The notes beneath the pieces are model-generated. The model saw only the letters and a program-made list of their open reading frames with translations, searched no databases and had not been told where the DNA came from. From CAVTJL01 sp963735065 (GTDB lineage: Bacteria; Pseudomonadota; Alphaproteobacteria; Geminicoccales; Geminicoccaceae), in the NCBI GenBank assembly GCA_963735065.1, contig CAVTJL010000001.1, positions 62,001 through 126,000 of the forward strand: a DNA stretch of 64,000 bases. The letters are read 5' to 3'. The position numbers and the translations under genes are program-made. Shown piece after piece: positions 53,221 through 61,937 of this stretch (position 1 is the first letter of the stretch; every line of letters starts with the position of its first letter).

Positions 53221-53238
53221 CCTGACGGAGGCCGTCTC

Positions 53239-53401
53239 ATGGTCATCCTCCGCCGTTCTTTTGTCACGCTCCTCGCCATGGCGGCGCTTGCCGGCCCGGC
53301 GCTCGCCCATCATGGCTGGCGCTGGACGACCGGCAAGATCATCGAGCTTACCGGGGACATCCGCACGGCCCAGCTCGGCGATCCGCACGGCGTACTGACA
53401 C
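53239..53401 (+). pseudogene. Truncated copy of the DUF6152 gene
   Basis: The first 54 codons repeat, with few changes, the start of the intact DUF6152 gene at 54470 (MVILRRSFVTLLAMAALAGP, then HHGWRWTTGKIIELTGDIRT). The similarity includes the ribosome-site region just upstream. It stops abruptly at about 53400, where sequence related to the 3' end of the endonuclease-like gene begins. This is therefore one half of a chimeric duplication and not a working gene. Confidence 0.8.
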
Positions 53402-53434
53402 CGGCCCAGGATCGCGGGTGCGGATCGGCGGGGC

Positions 53435-53613
53435 TCATACGAGTTCCAGCTCGAACTCGGCCACCACCGGCGCGTGGTAGGACTCGGTCGGGTCCTGCAG
53501 CGCGAGGCTGGGGTCGAGCTCGTCGCCCAGGGTCTCGTTGTGGATCTCGAGGTGCTCGAAAGCTGCCAGAAGCGGGCGCGAGACCAGGATGTGGTCGAGC
53601 AGCACGCGGCGAG
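53435..53613 (-). pseudogene. Truncated copy of the endonuclease/phosphatase-like gene 3' end
   Basis: The last 58 or so codons match the C-terminus of the intact gene at 55605-56615: RRVLLDHILVSRPLLAAFEH, then LEIHNETLGDELDPSLALQD and SYHAPVVAEFE, with the stop at 53435. DNA identity is high but not complete, so the copy is not very recent. The rest of the gene is absent. With the preceding DUF6152 fragment it reproduces the outer ends of 54470-55790 with the middle deleted. Confidence 0.8.
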
Positions 53614-53820
53614 CCGGCCGTGTCGGCCCCGGGCATCGATACAGGCGCGCCCAAGGGATTGTGAGGGGATATTCGCTCCTGCTCCTCATCCCCTCGGACC
53701 ATCTCAACGTAGACCAGCAAGATCGCTCGCGGACTCCTGCCCTCGAGCCGCGGCGTGCGAACCGATGCCCGTGCTCGCCGCTCCGGATGCAGCCGGTGTC
53801 GCCCAAAGGAGCGCCTCGCC

Positions 53821-54369
53821 ATGCCTCTTCTGCTCTTCCTCGTCCTCCTCTTGCCCCTCCCGCTCGCAGCGCAGGAGGCGGGGTGGGAGGCGTTGCGGCA
53901 GCCGGGGGCGGTGGCGGTGATGCGGCATGCCGTGGCGCCGGGGACCGGCGATCCGTCGGGGTTCACGCTGGGCGACTGCTCGACGCAGCGGAACCTCGAC
54001 GAGCGCGGTCGGCGTCAGGCGCGCCAGATCGGCGAGGCGTTCCGGGCGCAGGGGATCAGCGTCGACCGCGTGCTGACCTCCGAGTGGTGCCGCTGCCGCG
54101 AGACGGCGGAGCTGCTGGGGCTGGCGCCGGTCGAGCCCCTGCCGGCCCTGAACTCGTTCTTTGGCGACCGCTCCACGAGGGAGGCACAGACAAAGGCGAC
54201 GGAGGCGTTCCTGCGCGGCCTGCCCGAGGGCCAGCGCGTCGTCCTCGTCACCCACCAGGTCAATGTGACGGCACTCACCGGGGTCTATCCGTCGTCGGGC
54301 GAGGTCGTGGTGGGCGTCATGGGCGAGGAGGGCTTCGACGTGCAGGGCCGGATTCTCGTAAGCCCCTGA
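53821..54369 (+). CDS. Exported histidine phosphatase (SixA-like)
   Basis: A 182-residue phosphoglycerate-mutase-like phosphatase with a signal peptide (LLFLVLLLPLPLAAQEAG). The active-site motif is VAVMRHAVAPGTGDPSGFTL with the nucleophile His. Further residues are DERGRRQARQIGEAF, VLTSEWCRCRETAELLG and VVLVTHQVNVTALTG with the second histidine. ATG 53821 starts the signal peptide; the frame opens earlier at 53755. The export suggests a periplasmic substrate. It precedes the DUF6152-DUF6644 pair by 100 bases. Confidence 0.85.
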   Translation: MPLLLFLVLLLPLPLAAQEAGWEALRQPGAVAVMRHAVAPGTGDPSGFTLGDCSTQRNLDERGRRQARQIGEAFRAQGISVDRVLTSEWCRCRETAELLGLAPVEPLPALNSFFGDRSTREAQTKATEAFLRGLPEGQRVVLVTHQVNVTALTGVYPSSGEVVVGVMGEEGFDVQGRILVSP

Positions 54370-54469
54370 CGCGGCCCCTCGCGCTGATGTGACCGGCGCC
54401 GTGCTGGACCGCGGTGCTGTCCTTGCCGATGGTGATGGAGACTGAGTCATCCCTGCCGGAGAGCGCCCG

Positions 54470-54838
54470 ATGGTCATCCTCCGCCGTTCTTTTGTCACGC
54501 TCGTCGCCATGGCGGCGCTGGCCGGGCCGGCGCTTGCCCATCACGGCTGGCGCTGGACAACAGGCAAAAATATCGAGCTTACCGGGGTCATCCGCACGGC
54601 CCAGCTCGGCAATCCGCACGGCGTGCTGACGGTGGAGGCCGAGGACGAGACCTGGACCGTCGAGGTGGGGCAGCCCTGGCGCAACGAGCGGGCCGGGCTC
54701 AAGGAGGCGGACCTGGCGCCCGGCGTGGAGGCCACCTTCATCGGCGAGCCCGCGGCCGATACGTCCAAAAAACTGATGAAGGCCGAGCGCATCAGCATCA
54801 AGGGCGTCACCTACGAGCTCTATCCCGAGCGCGATTGA
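54470..54838 (+). CDS. DUF6152 family exported protein
   Basis: A 122-residue exported protein. The signal peptide ends AGPALA; the mature protein starts HHGWRWTTGKNIELTGVIRT, continues LGNPHGVLTVEAEDETWTVE and ends with an OB-like beta-barrel ERISIKGVTYELYPERD. The HHGW start is typical of DUF6152, which may bind a metal at its N-terminal histidines; that is not shown here. The stop overlaps the start of the next gene. A truncated copy lies 1.2 kb upstream. Confidence 0.85.
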   Translation: MVILRRSFVTLVAMAALAGPALAHHGWRWTTGKNIELTGVIRTAQLGNPHGVLTVEAEDETWTVEVGQPWRNERAGLKEADLAPGVEATFIGEPAADTSKKLMKAERISIKGVTYELYPERD

Positions 54839-55317
54839 CCGGCACCGCCTTGGAGACGCTGTGGGCGGCGCTGGGCCAGACGCCGGTGGCGGAGATGATG
54901 CGCCTGTCGCGCTGGACCTATGCCGCCATCAACGCCGCCCACATCCTGGGCATCGCCATGCTGGTGGGGGCCATCCTGCCGCTGGATCTTCGGCTGCTGG
55001 GCCTTTGGCGCTCGCAGCCGCTGGCGCCGCTCGCCCGCGTGCTGGTGCCGACGGCGGCGGCAGGGCTCGCCCTCGCGGCCGTGGCCGGCGCGCTCTTGTT
55101 CCTTGCGCGGCCCGCCGACTACGCCACGCGGCCCGTGTTCCTGGCCAAGCTTTTCCTCATCGCCCTGGGTGCGGCGTCGGCCGTGGCGCTGCATCTGGGC
55201 CCGGGCCTCCTGGGCGCCAGCACCGCCCGCCGCCGCCTCGCCGGCTTTTTGTCGCTCGGGTGCTGGGTTCCGGCGCTGGTGCTCGGACGGATGATCGCGT
55301 TCACCGGCCAGGATTGA
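54835..55317 (+). CDS. DUF6644-like inner membrane protein
   Basis: A 160-residue protein with four to five membrane segments. It begins LETLWAALGQTPVAEMMRLS and RWTYAAINAAHILGIAMLVG, the pattern of DUF6644 proteins (also like DUF2214), and contains LLGLWRSQPLAPLARVLVPT. A TTG start at 54835 overlaps the DUF6152 stop (TTGA), so translation is coupled. The conserved histidine in NAAHILG could bind heme or metal. Function unknown; it is likely to act with DUF6152. Confidence 0.78.
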   Translation: MTGTALETLWAALGQTPVAEMMRLSRWTYAAINAAHILGIAMLVGAILPLDLRLLGLWRSQPLAPLARVLVPTAAAGLALAAVAGALLFLARPADYATRPVFLAKLFLIALGAASAVALHLGPGLLGASTARRRLAGFLSLGCWVPALVLGRMIAFTGQD

Positions 55318-55537
55318 GCGCGGACGTTGCGGCGAGGCTCGGGTCGAGCCCGGTGCCTTCCCCCGCATGCGGATTGCGCCTGTCGCCGCGTGCGTTCTGC
55401 TTGCGGACGTAGGTGATGGCGGCCTCGGGATGGGTGGTCTTGACCTTGAGGGCAGCGATCAGCGCGTCCTCGGCCTCGACCGTCACCTGGCCGGCCTTTC
55501 TGTCGATCCTGATCCCGACCGAGTAGTGCAGGGTCAT
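55301..55537 (-). CDS. Small conserved protein of unknown function
   Basis: A 78-residue soluble protein. The first 45 residues (HYSVGIRIDRKAGQVTVEAE, DALIAALKVKTTHPEAAITY, VRKQNARGDRR) have even codon use and a beta-beta-alpha pattern suggesting a compact domain. The C-terminal 25 residues are low complexity and the last 17 bases overlap the 3' end of the DUF6644-like gene on the other strand. I recognise no named family. Confidence 0.6.
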   Translation of the reverse strand: MTLHYSVGIRIDRKAGQVTVEAEDALIAALKVKTTHPEAAITYVRKQNARGDRRNPHAGEGTGLDPSLAATSALNPGR

Positions 55538-55604
55538 GGCCGTCGCCTCCGTGATCCGGGCCCGAACCTTAGCACAAGGCTGGGCATCCGACCGCGCCGT
55601 CCCC

Positions 55605-56615
55605 TCAGGCCCCGCCCTCCACCTCGAACTCGGCCACCATGGGGGCGTGGTAGGATTCGGTGGGGTCCTGGAGCGCGAGGCTGGGGTCGAGCTCGTCGCC
55701 CAGGGTCTCGTTGTGGATCTCCAGATGGTCGAAAGCCGACAAAAAAGAGCGCGAGACCAGGATGTGGTCGAGCAGCACGCGGCGGCCCTGGTGGACGACG
55801 GAGAAGCGACGGTCGTGGGGCAGCGAGCGCTCGAGGGCGACGAGCGCGCGGGCGGCCAGCGCGCCGTTGCCGGTGTCGCCGGTCTCGGCCAGGAGCAGGC
55901 GCAGCGGCGTCTCGTGGTCGACGGCGTTGAGGTCGCCCAGGACGGCCACGAGGGCTGCCGGGTCCTCGTCCAGGATCGCGTCGACCAGAAGGCGCGCCTC
56001 CAGCGCCTGGGCCGTGCGCTTCAGCCCCGAGAGAAAAAAGCCCTCGGCCCAGCCGGCGGTCGTGCGCCAGGTGAAGGCGTTTGTCTTCTGGCCGGGGATG
56101 GTGGCGGCGAGCGGGGCCTTCAGGTGCATGTTGAGGACGTGGAGGCTTCTTCCATCGCCGAGGTCGAGGCGGGCGTGGAGGATGGGGCGGTCGAATGACA
56201 AAAGCTGCGGGCCGGTGGCGGGCGGGTCGGCCGTGGTGGGGCGGTAGTCCAGCGCCGGCACGCGGGTGTTGCGGATCTCCCTGGCCTCGAGCACGGGCAG
56301 GCGCGAGAGGATGACGAGATTGTGGATGTCGGCGGGCCAACCGGCTGCGCCGTGCGCGCCGGTGCTGCGGGTCGTGGTGCGCTCGAACGTCTCATAGGGC
56401 GTGCCCTCGAGCAGGCGGTCGAGGGCCGGGAGGCTGCGGGCCGCGGCACCCTCGGGCCGGCGCCCGTGGATCTCCTGAAGGCACAAAACATCGGCGTGGA
56501 GGCGGAGGAGCTGGGGGCGCAGCACGGCGAGGCGCGCCTCGATCGGGGGCCCGTGGTCGGGGCGGTCGTCGAGGTTCTCGAGGTTGAAGGTGGCGAGCCG
56601 CAGGCGGTGGCCCAT
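55605..56615 (-). CDS. Endonuclease/exonuclease/phosphatase family protein
   Basis: A 336-residue EEP-fold enzyme. Motifs are LATFNLENLDDRP, the metal-binding glutamate in DVLCLQEIHGRRP, HVLNMHLKAPL, LVAVLGDLNAVDHETPLRLL with the Asp-x-Asn pair, and the terminal VLLDHILVSR and ESYHAPMVAEFE with Asp-His. These fit a metal-dependent phosphodiesterase or phosphatase; nucleic acid, lipid or nucleotide substrates are possible. It follows glpK in the opposite order on the same strand, 13 bases apart. Its 3' end is copied at 53.4 kb. Confidence 0.88.
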   Translation of the reverse strand: MGHRLRLATFNLENLDDRPDHGPPIEARLAVLRPQLLRLHADVLCLQEIHGRRPEGAAARSLPALDRLLEGTPYETFERTTTRSTGAHGAAGWPADIHNLVILSRLPVLEAREIRNTRVPALDYRPTTADPPATGPQLLSFDRPILHARLDLGDGRSLHVLNMHLKAPLAATIPGQKTNAFTWRTTAGWAEGFFLSGLKRTAQALEARLLVDAILDEDPAALVAVLGDLNAVDHETPLRLLLAETGDTGNGALAARALVALERSLPHDRRFSVVHQGRRVLLDHILVSRSFLSAFDHLEIHNETLGDELDPSLALQDPTESYHAPMVAEFEVEGGA

Positions 56616-56628
56616 GGCGGCCGCGGCC

Positions 56629-58133
<1,505 letters not shown>

Positions 58134-58234
58134 GGATCGGCCTCCCCTGCCTCCTGCCCGCCCCGGGATGGCCCGGCGGCGGGACGGAAGGCGAGGTTAG
58201 CGCAAGCGCCCGGGCGCGCAACCGGGGGCGAGGG

Positions 58235-58612
58235 CTACGAAGCGGCGCCGCAATAGGCCTCGATGCGGTAGCCGTCGGGGTCGGTGACGAAGGCCGCATA
58301 GTAGGTGTCGGCATAGTCGGGCCGCAGACCCGGAGCGCCGTTGTCGCGGCCGCCGGCGGCGAGCGCTGCCCGATAGAAGGCGTCGACCGCGGCGCGGGTC
58401 TCGGCGCCGAAGCAGATGTGCAGGCCCGATCGCGGATCGGCCGGCACCGGATGCTCGGTGAGGCCGAGCCAGAAGGACGATCCGCCATCACCATACCCCG
58501 TCGAGTTGTCGCCGGAGCTTTTGCAGGCATAGCCCAGCGGCTCGAGCGCCGCGTCGTAGAAGCGCCGCGCTGCCGCCATGTCGCGGACGCCGATCGAGAC
58601 GTGAGCAATCAC
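58235..58612 (-). CDS. VOC/glyoxalase superfamily protein
   Basis: A 125-residue protein of the vicinal oxygen chelate fold: IAHVSIGVRDMAAARRFYDA with the first metal-ligand His, GLHICFGAETRAAVDAFYRA, DTYYAAFVTDPDGYRIEAYC with the last Glu. Members include glyoxalases, antibiotic-resistance and aromatic-ring enzymes; the substrate is unknown. It diverges from a CGNR regulator gene across 120 bases that hold an inverted repeat, suggesting control by that regulator. Confidence 0.87.
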   Translation of the reverse strand: MIAHVSIGVRDMAAARRFYDAALEPLGYACKSSGDNSTGYGDGGSSFWLGLTEHPVPADPRSGLHICFGAETRAAVDAFYRAALAAGGRDNGAPGLRPDYADTYYAAFVTDPDGYRIEAYCGAAS

Positions 58613-58644
58613 GGGAGAGCCTCCTTCTTCGGGGATCGCATGTC

Positions 58645-58662
58645 TAACCTACATGAAGGTTA
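58645..58662. promoter_or_regulatory. Inverted repeat in the VOC/CGNR divergent promoter
   Basis: TAACCT-acatga-AGGTTA is a perfect six-base inverted repeat with a six-base spacer, in the 122-base gap between divergent genes. It overlaps an AT-rich TATAAC (58661-58666) that could be a -10 element for the plus strand. A plausible operator for the CGNR regulator; binding is inference. Confidence 0.45.
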
Positions 58663-58734
58663 TAACATCGGCGGCGCGGTTGTTGTCAACCGGCAACGTG
58701 GTTAGGGTGCGCTACCGACAAACAAGGAGGATGG

Positions 58735-59374
58735 ATGCCGGGCTTCGTCGCCACGCCGCGCGATGACCTCTGTCTCGATTTCGCCAACACGCTCTTCTGG
58801 CGCGGCAGCGATCCGCCGACCGAGCAGCTGCACGGGCCGCGCGACCTCCTGGCCTGGGCCGCGTGCCTCGGGCGGGGCGGACCCGGCGCTGGTGGCGCGG
58901 CTGGGCGAGGCGTGGGAAGGGGTGCCGGAGAAAGCGGCGCGCGCCTTCGCCGAGGCGATCGAGCTGCGCGAGGTGCTGTGGCGGACGATGAGCGCGGTGG
59001 CGGAGGGTGCGGCACCCGCAAGGGAGGATGTGGCGGCACTCAACAAGGCGCTCGCGTCGAGCCCTGCGCGGCGGGAGCTGGAGGCTGCGGGCGAGGGCTT
59101 CGCCTGGTCCCTTGGTGCAGAAGGTGCCACCGCGCCGCTGCTGCTGGCGCCGGTCTTGTGGTCGGCGGGCGACCTTCTGGTCGGCCCTCGCCGCTCGCGC
59201 GTGCGCCGCTGCGGCAACGAGCGCTGCCTCTTTCTTTTTCTCGACGACAGCAAGAGCGGCAACCGGCGCTGGTGCTCGATGCAGTCCTGCGGCAACCGCG
59301 CCAAGGCGCACCGGCATTATCTGCGCCGCCGGGAGCGGCTGCGCCACCGGGATTCCGGCGGGAATGCGGGCTAA
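58735..59374 (+). CDS. ABATE-domain/CGNR zinc-finger regulator, single frameshift
   Basis: A transcription regulator with an N-terminal stress-responsive ABATE domain (LCLDFANTLFWRGSDPPTEQ) and a C-terminal CGNR zinc finger (VRRCGNERCLFLFLDDSKSG, RRWCSMQSCGNRAKAHRHY). The cysteines of CGNERC and CSMQSC would bind zinc. ATG 58735 follows AAGGAGG. Near 58870 a G run in CTCGGGCGGGG is one base too long, after which the frame continues ADPALVARLGEAWEGVPEKA. Allowing for this the protein is about 212 residues, normal for the family. It likely regulates the divergent VOC gene. Confidence 0.83.
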
Positions 59375-59491
59375 GGCCACGCATCCTTTTTGATCGGTCC
59401 ACGGAACTGGCCCCACGACGCCGGCGTTCTTTCTCCAGTCGCAGCTGGCCGCGCGGCCCGAGGTCTCGCGGCACGACAGGGGAGAGACGCC

Positions 59492-59704
59492 ATGGAAGGC
59501 GACAATGTCTATCGCAAGACGGAGATCGTCGGCAGCTCGAGGACGTCCGTGAGCGATGCCATCGAGACCGCGATCAAGCGCGCCACGAAGACCGTCCGGA
59601 ACGTCGAGTGGTTCGAGGTGACCGACGTGCGCGGCCACGTGCGCGACGGTAAGATCGAGTATTATCAGGTGTCGATGAAGCTGGGATTCCGCGTCGAGGA
59701 GTGA
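59492..59704 (+). CDS. Dodecin family flavin-binding protein
   Basis: A 70-residue dodecin that assembles into hollow dodecamers storing flavin or coenzyme A. The sequence fits: VYRKTEIVGSSRTSVSDAIE, AIKRATKTVRNVEWFEVTDV with the flavin-stacking Trp, then RGHVRDGKIEYYQVSMKLGF. ATG 59492 follows GGGGAGAG. It stands alone and ends near a hairpin shared with the convergent glycine-zipper gene. Confidence 0.93.
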   Translation: MEGDNVYRKTEIVGSSRTSVSDAIETAIKRATKTVRNVEWFEVTDVRGHVRDGKIEYYQVSMKLGFRVEE

Positions 59705-59756
59705 GGCCAACGAGGTCGCGGGCGGTCCGTGCGAGGCTCGCCCCGACCTCGGTCGG

Positions 59757-59790
59757 CCCATCCGACCGACGACCCCATCCGACCGACGAA
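59757..59790. repeat. Two-copy 17-base tandem repeat
   Basis: CCCATCCGACCGACGAC (59757-59773) is followed at once by CCCATCCGACCGACGAA (59774-59790), differing only at the last base, in the intergenic space after the dodecin gene. No function seen. Confidence 0.7.
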
Positions 59791-59802
59791 AACGACAACG
59801 AA

Positions 59803-59823
59803 CGGGCGCCCCGAAGGCGCCCG
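59803..59823. terminator. Bidirectional terminator between dodecin and glycine-zipper genes
   Basis: Perfect eight-base stem CGGGCGCC/GGCGCCCG (59803-59810 and 59816-59823) with a five-base loop, between two convergent genes. Confidence 0.55.
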
Positions 59824-59853
59824 CTCATTCGACCAGGCGGCTCGAAGGCCGGG

Positions 59854-60090
59854 CTACTTCCACACCGGCTTGCCGAGATCGATCTGGTCCTTGTCGGTGG
59901 CAGCACCGGTAGCGGCCCCGGCGGCACCACCCACCACGGCACCACCCACCGGGTGTCCCGTCAGCACGCCGCCGACCGCGCCCACGCCGGCGCCGATGGC
60001 ACCGCCGCTGATTGCCCTGTCCGATGTCGAGGAGCCGCAGGCGGCGAGACCGCCGGCCAGGGCCATCACGCAAAACAGTTTCGTCCACAT
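59854..60090 (-). CDS. Glycine-zipper lipoprotein
   Basis: A 78-residue lipoprotein with lipobox LAAC (Cys18). The mature part holds a glycine-zipper stretch (AISGGAIGAGVGAVGGVLTG, HPVGGAVVGGAAGAATGAAT) and a short polar end DKDQIDLGKPVWK. Such proteins insert in the outer membrane as small helical hairpins and are often stress-induced; the precise role is unknown. It lies next to the tRNA-His gene. Confidence 0.82.
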   Translation of the reverse strand: MWTKLFCVMALAGGLAACGSSTSDRAISGGAIGAGVGAVGGVLTGHPVGGAVVGGAAGAATGAATDKDQIDLGKPVWK

Positions 60091-60192
60091 GGCTCTGTCC
60101 CATCCCTTGTTGTCGGATCAACGGATGGGAGAGCGCGAGGTTTCGCCGCCATGCGGGGAGGCGCCGAGGCCGGCCGATGCCGGCGGCGGGAA

Positions 60193-60270
60193 TGGGGCGA
60201 GCGAGCGGGATCGAACCGCCGACCTCCAGGGCCACAACCTGGCGCTCTAACCTACTGAGCTACGCCCGCC
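60193..60270 (-). tRNA. tRNA-His (GTG)
   Basis: On the minus strand the sequence folds as a complete tRNA. The acceptor stem is GCGGGCG/CGCTCGC, with the extra 5' G (G-1) opposite C73 that is diagnostic of tRNA-His. The D-stem is GCTC/GAGC, the anticodon stem CCAGG/CCTGG with loop TTGTGGC (anticodon GTG), and the T-arm GGCGG-TTCGATC-CCGCT. The 3' CCA is encoded (60193-60195). Confidence 0.95.
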
Positions 60271-60456
60271 ACACGGGGCGGCTATCTCGCGCAAACCAGC
60301 GTCCCCGTCAAGCAGAGGGCGACAAAGGGCCCGAGAGCGAGCACCAACGGGCGCTCGCCCAACACATAGGCAGACTGCCCGCATCCTGCCCAGCCCCGTG
60401 CTCTGCTTCCGGGCAGGAGGAAGGCGCTCGCGATGCTGGACGCGCCCTCACAGTCT

Positions 60457-60472
60457 TGGCACGCTCTCTGCA
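60457..60472 (+). promoter_or_regulatory. Sigma-54 type -24/-12 promoter for glnB
   Basis: TGGCACGCTCTCTGCA matches the sigma-54 consensus TGGCACRNNNNTTGCW at all but one position, with the essential GG and GC at the right spacing. It lies 70 bases upstream of the glnB ATG, implying a leader of about 60 bases and control by NtrC in nitrogen limitation. Confidence 0.8.
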
Positions 60473-60542
60473 TCGTCCCCAGCACGTCGGGGAAACGCGG
60501 CGCGTGACGGCGCTCGCGACACAAACCGGAGACCGAGAAGGC

Positions 60543-60881
60543 ATGAAGAAGATCGAAGCCGTCATCAAGCCCTTCAAGCTCGACGAGGTGAAGGAGGCGC
60601 TGCAGGAGGTCGGGCTCAAGGGCATGACCGTGACGGAGGTAAAGGGCTTCGGGCGGCAGAAGGGCCATACCGAGCTCTATCGCGGCGCCGAGTACGTCGT
60701 CGACTTTCTCCCCAAGGTGAAGATCGAGCTGGTCGTCGAGGACGGCATCGTCGAGCGCGCGGTCGAGGCCATCCAGCAGGCCGCGAAGACCGATCGCATC
60801 GGCGACGGCAAGATCTTCATCACCGATGTGGGTGACGCCATCCGCATCAGGACGGGCGAGCGCGGCACGGACGCCCTCTAG
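60543..60881 (+). CDS. glnB: Nitrogen regulatory protein P-II
   Basis: The 112-residue PII signal protein senses 2-oxoglutarate, ATP/ADP and glutamine status, and controls GlnE/GlnA, NtrB and others. The T-loop has the uridylylated Tyr51 (RGAEYVVDFLPK). Other landmarks are KKIEAVIKPFKLDEVKEAL, TEVKGFGRQKGHTELYRG and GDGKIFITDVGDAIRIRTGE. The neighbouring glutamine synthetase genes and lack of an amtB partner point to GlnB rather than GlnK. A sigma-54 promoter precedes it and a ten-base-pair hairpin follows. Confidence 0.95.
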   Translation: MKKIEAVIKPFKLDEVKEALQEVGLKGMTVTEVKGFGRQKGHTELYRGAEYVVDFLPKVKIELVVEDGIVERAVEAIQQAAKTDRIGDGKIFITDVGDAIRIRTGERGTDAL

Positions 60882-60911
60882 CCGGGCGTCCGCCCGAAGA
60901 GGCCCGGATCG

Positions 60912-61034
60912 CGCGACGGCCAGGCGGCCGTCGCGTGCCGTGCCCGGCGCACCAGCCCGCTCGCCGGCTCGACCATGCCGGTGGGTCGAGCCGTACGCGA
61001 CCCGGACGCAACAAGGCGGGGCAGGCGCCCCGCC
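60912..61034 (+). terminator. Two strong hairpins after glnB
   Basis: First hairpin CGCGACGGCC/GGCCGTCGCG (60912-60921, 60926-60935); second GGCGGGGC/GCCCCGCC (61015-61022, 61027-61034). Both stems are perfect and both have the loop AGGC. The first lies 30 bases after the glnB stop and probably terminates it. There is no T run. Confidence 0.55.
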
Positions 61035-61290
61035 GGGTCGGGTGATCGAGCGGTCTGTTGGGGTTGGAATCGAAACGCCCGCCCTGTGGAGGGGCGGGCG
61101 AGCTCGAGAAGCCCTGAGCTTTCGCTCTGACGTGCGCTATCCCGCGGGCTTGTCGCTCAGGTCGCAGTCGCGCGCCTACGGCTTCGTGCCGGGGCTGCGC
61201 TGCGACCTCGTTCGGCTCGGGGCACCAGCTTCGGGTCCATGCCCGAAGCCGACCTCGAGACGTCCTCGGCTCGAGGAGATCGCGGGCAGC
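61035..61290. other. Intergenic region downstream of DUF2735 gene
   Basis: A further GC-rich near-palindrome (CGCCCGCCCT and AGGGGCGGGCG, about 61076-61100) could terminate transcription from either side. No coding signal was found on either strand. Confidence 0.4.
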
Positions 61291-61491
61291 CTAGCGCGTG
61301 CGCTGGCGATCGCGCGCGTCTTCCTTGATCGCTTCCTCGTGATACCAGCTGCCGCCGCATGCCACCCTGGCAGCCCGCGGTGCCGGCGCCGAGGTCGGCG
61401 TCACCTCCTCGCGAAGACGATCCACGCCGGCACGCCCGCCAACGGGGAACTGATAGATCTTGGCGGATTCACCCTGGATCCACGTGCTCAT
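61291..61491 (-). CDS. DUF2735 family small protein
   Basis: A 66-residue protein with the DUF2735 pattern: an N-terminal STWIQGESAKIYQFPVGGRA, a variable middle and a C-terminal CGGSWYHEEAIKEDARD. ATG 61491 follows AAGGA; the frame is open further to 61587 without family character. In rhizobia a DUF2735 gene typically neighbours glnII, and here it diverges from glnII. Its function is not known, but the constant pairing suggests a role in nitrogen regulation or in the glutamine synthetase II context. Confidence 0.8.
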   Translation of the reverse strand: MSTWIQGESAKIYQFPVGGRAGVDRLREEVTPTSAPAPRAARVACGGSWYHEEAIKEDARDRQRTR

Positions 61492-61554
61492 CATCCTTCT
61501 CTCAATCTGCTGATGTGCGTTCGTCCGACAACCATCGGACGGCCATATTACCAT

Positions 61555-61571
61555 TGCATACCCTTTGCGCA
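61555..61571. promoter_or_regulatory. Possible NtrC-type binding site
   Basis: TGCATACCCTTTGCGCA has the TGC-N11-GCA geometry of NtrC sites, in the gap between DUF2735 and glnII and about 250 bases upstream of a sigma-54 promoter. The inner bases match the consensus poorly, so this is only a candidate. Confidence 0.3.
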
Positions 61572-61820
61572 ACATGCATTCGAACAAATCACGAAATGCC
61601 TACACTATAGGCAGTTCTACTTATTGCCTTCTTTAGCGGCAATGATCGAAGCCTCCCTCTCCTGCCCGCCGCGTCGGCTCCGCGCCCATGATGGCCGGAC
61701 AATGGCGGCCGGCTCCCCGCCGGAACCCGGCGCGCCGCAGGGGAAGCTCCTGGAAAACGGCCGAAACGGCGGGCCGGGGACCTTTTGCCTCATCCCCGGA
61801 CGCCCGGCCGCCGCGCCGCT

Positions 61821-61836
61821 TGGCACACAAAATGCT
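61821..61836 (+). promoter_or_regulatory. Sigma-54 type -24/-12 promoter for glnII
   Basis: TGGCACACAAAATGCT matches TGGCACRNNNNTTGCW at all but one defined position, with correct GG/GC spacing. It is 101 bases upstream of the glnII ATG. glnII in rhizobia is known to be NtrC and sigma-54 dependent, so position and motif agree. Confidence 0.8.
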
Positions 61837-61937
61837 CGGCTTGGGGCAACCGATGACGTCCGGGCACGTCGCCGGTGGTCCGTGGCGCCTCTGGAGCCTC
61901 GGCCCCCTCGAACGTTACCGCCTACAAGAGGCCTCCA

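Noticed and set aside
60151..60250. A protein-like end reading ASERDRTADLQGHNLAL
   Set aside because: This is a well-known artefact of reading across a tRNA gene; here the tRNA-His lies at 60193-60270.
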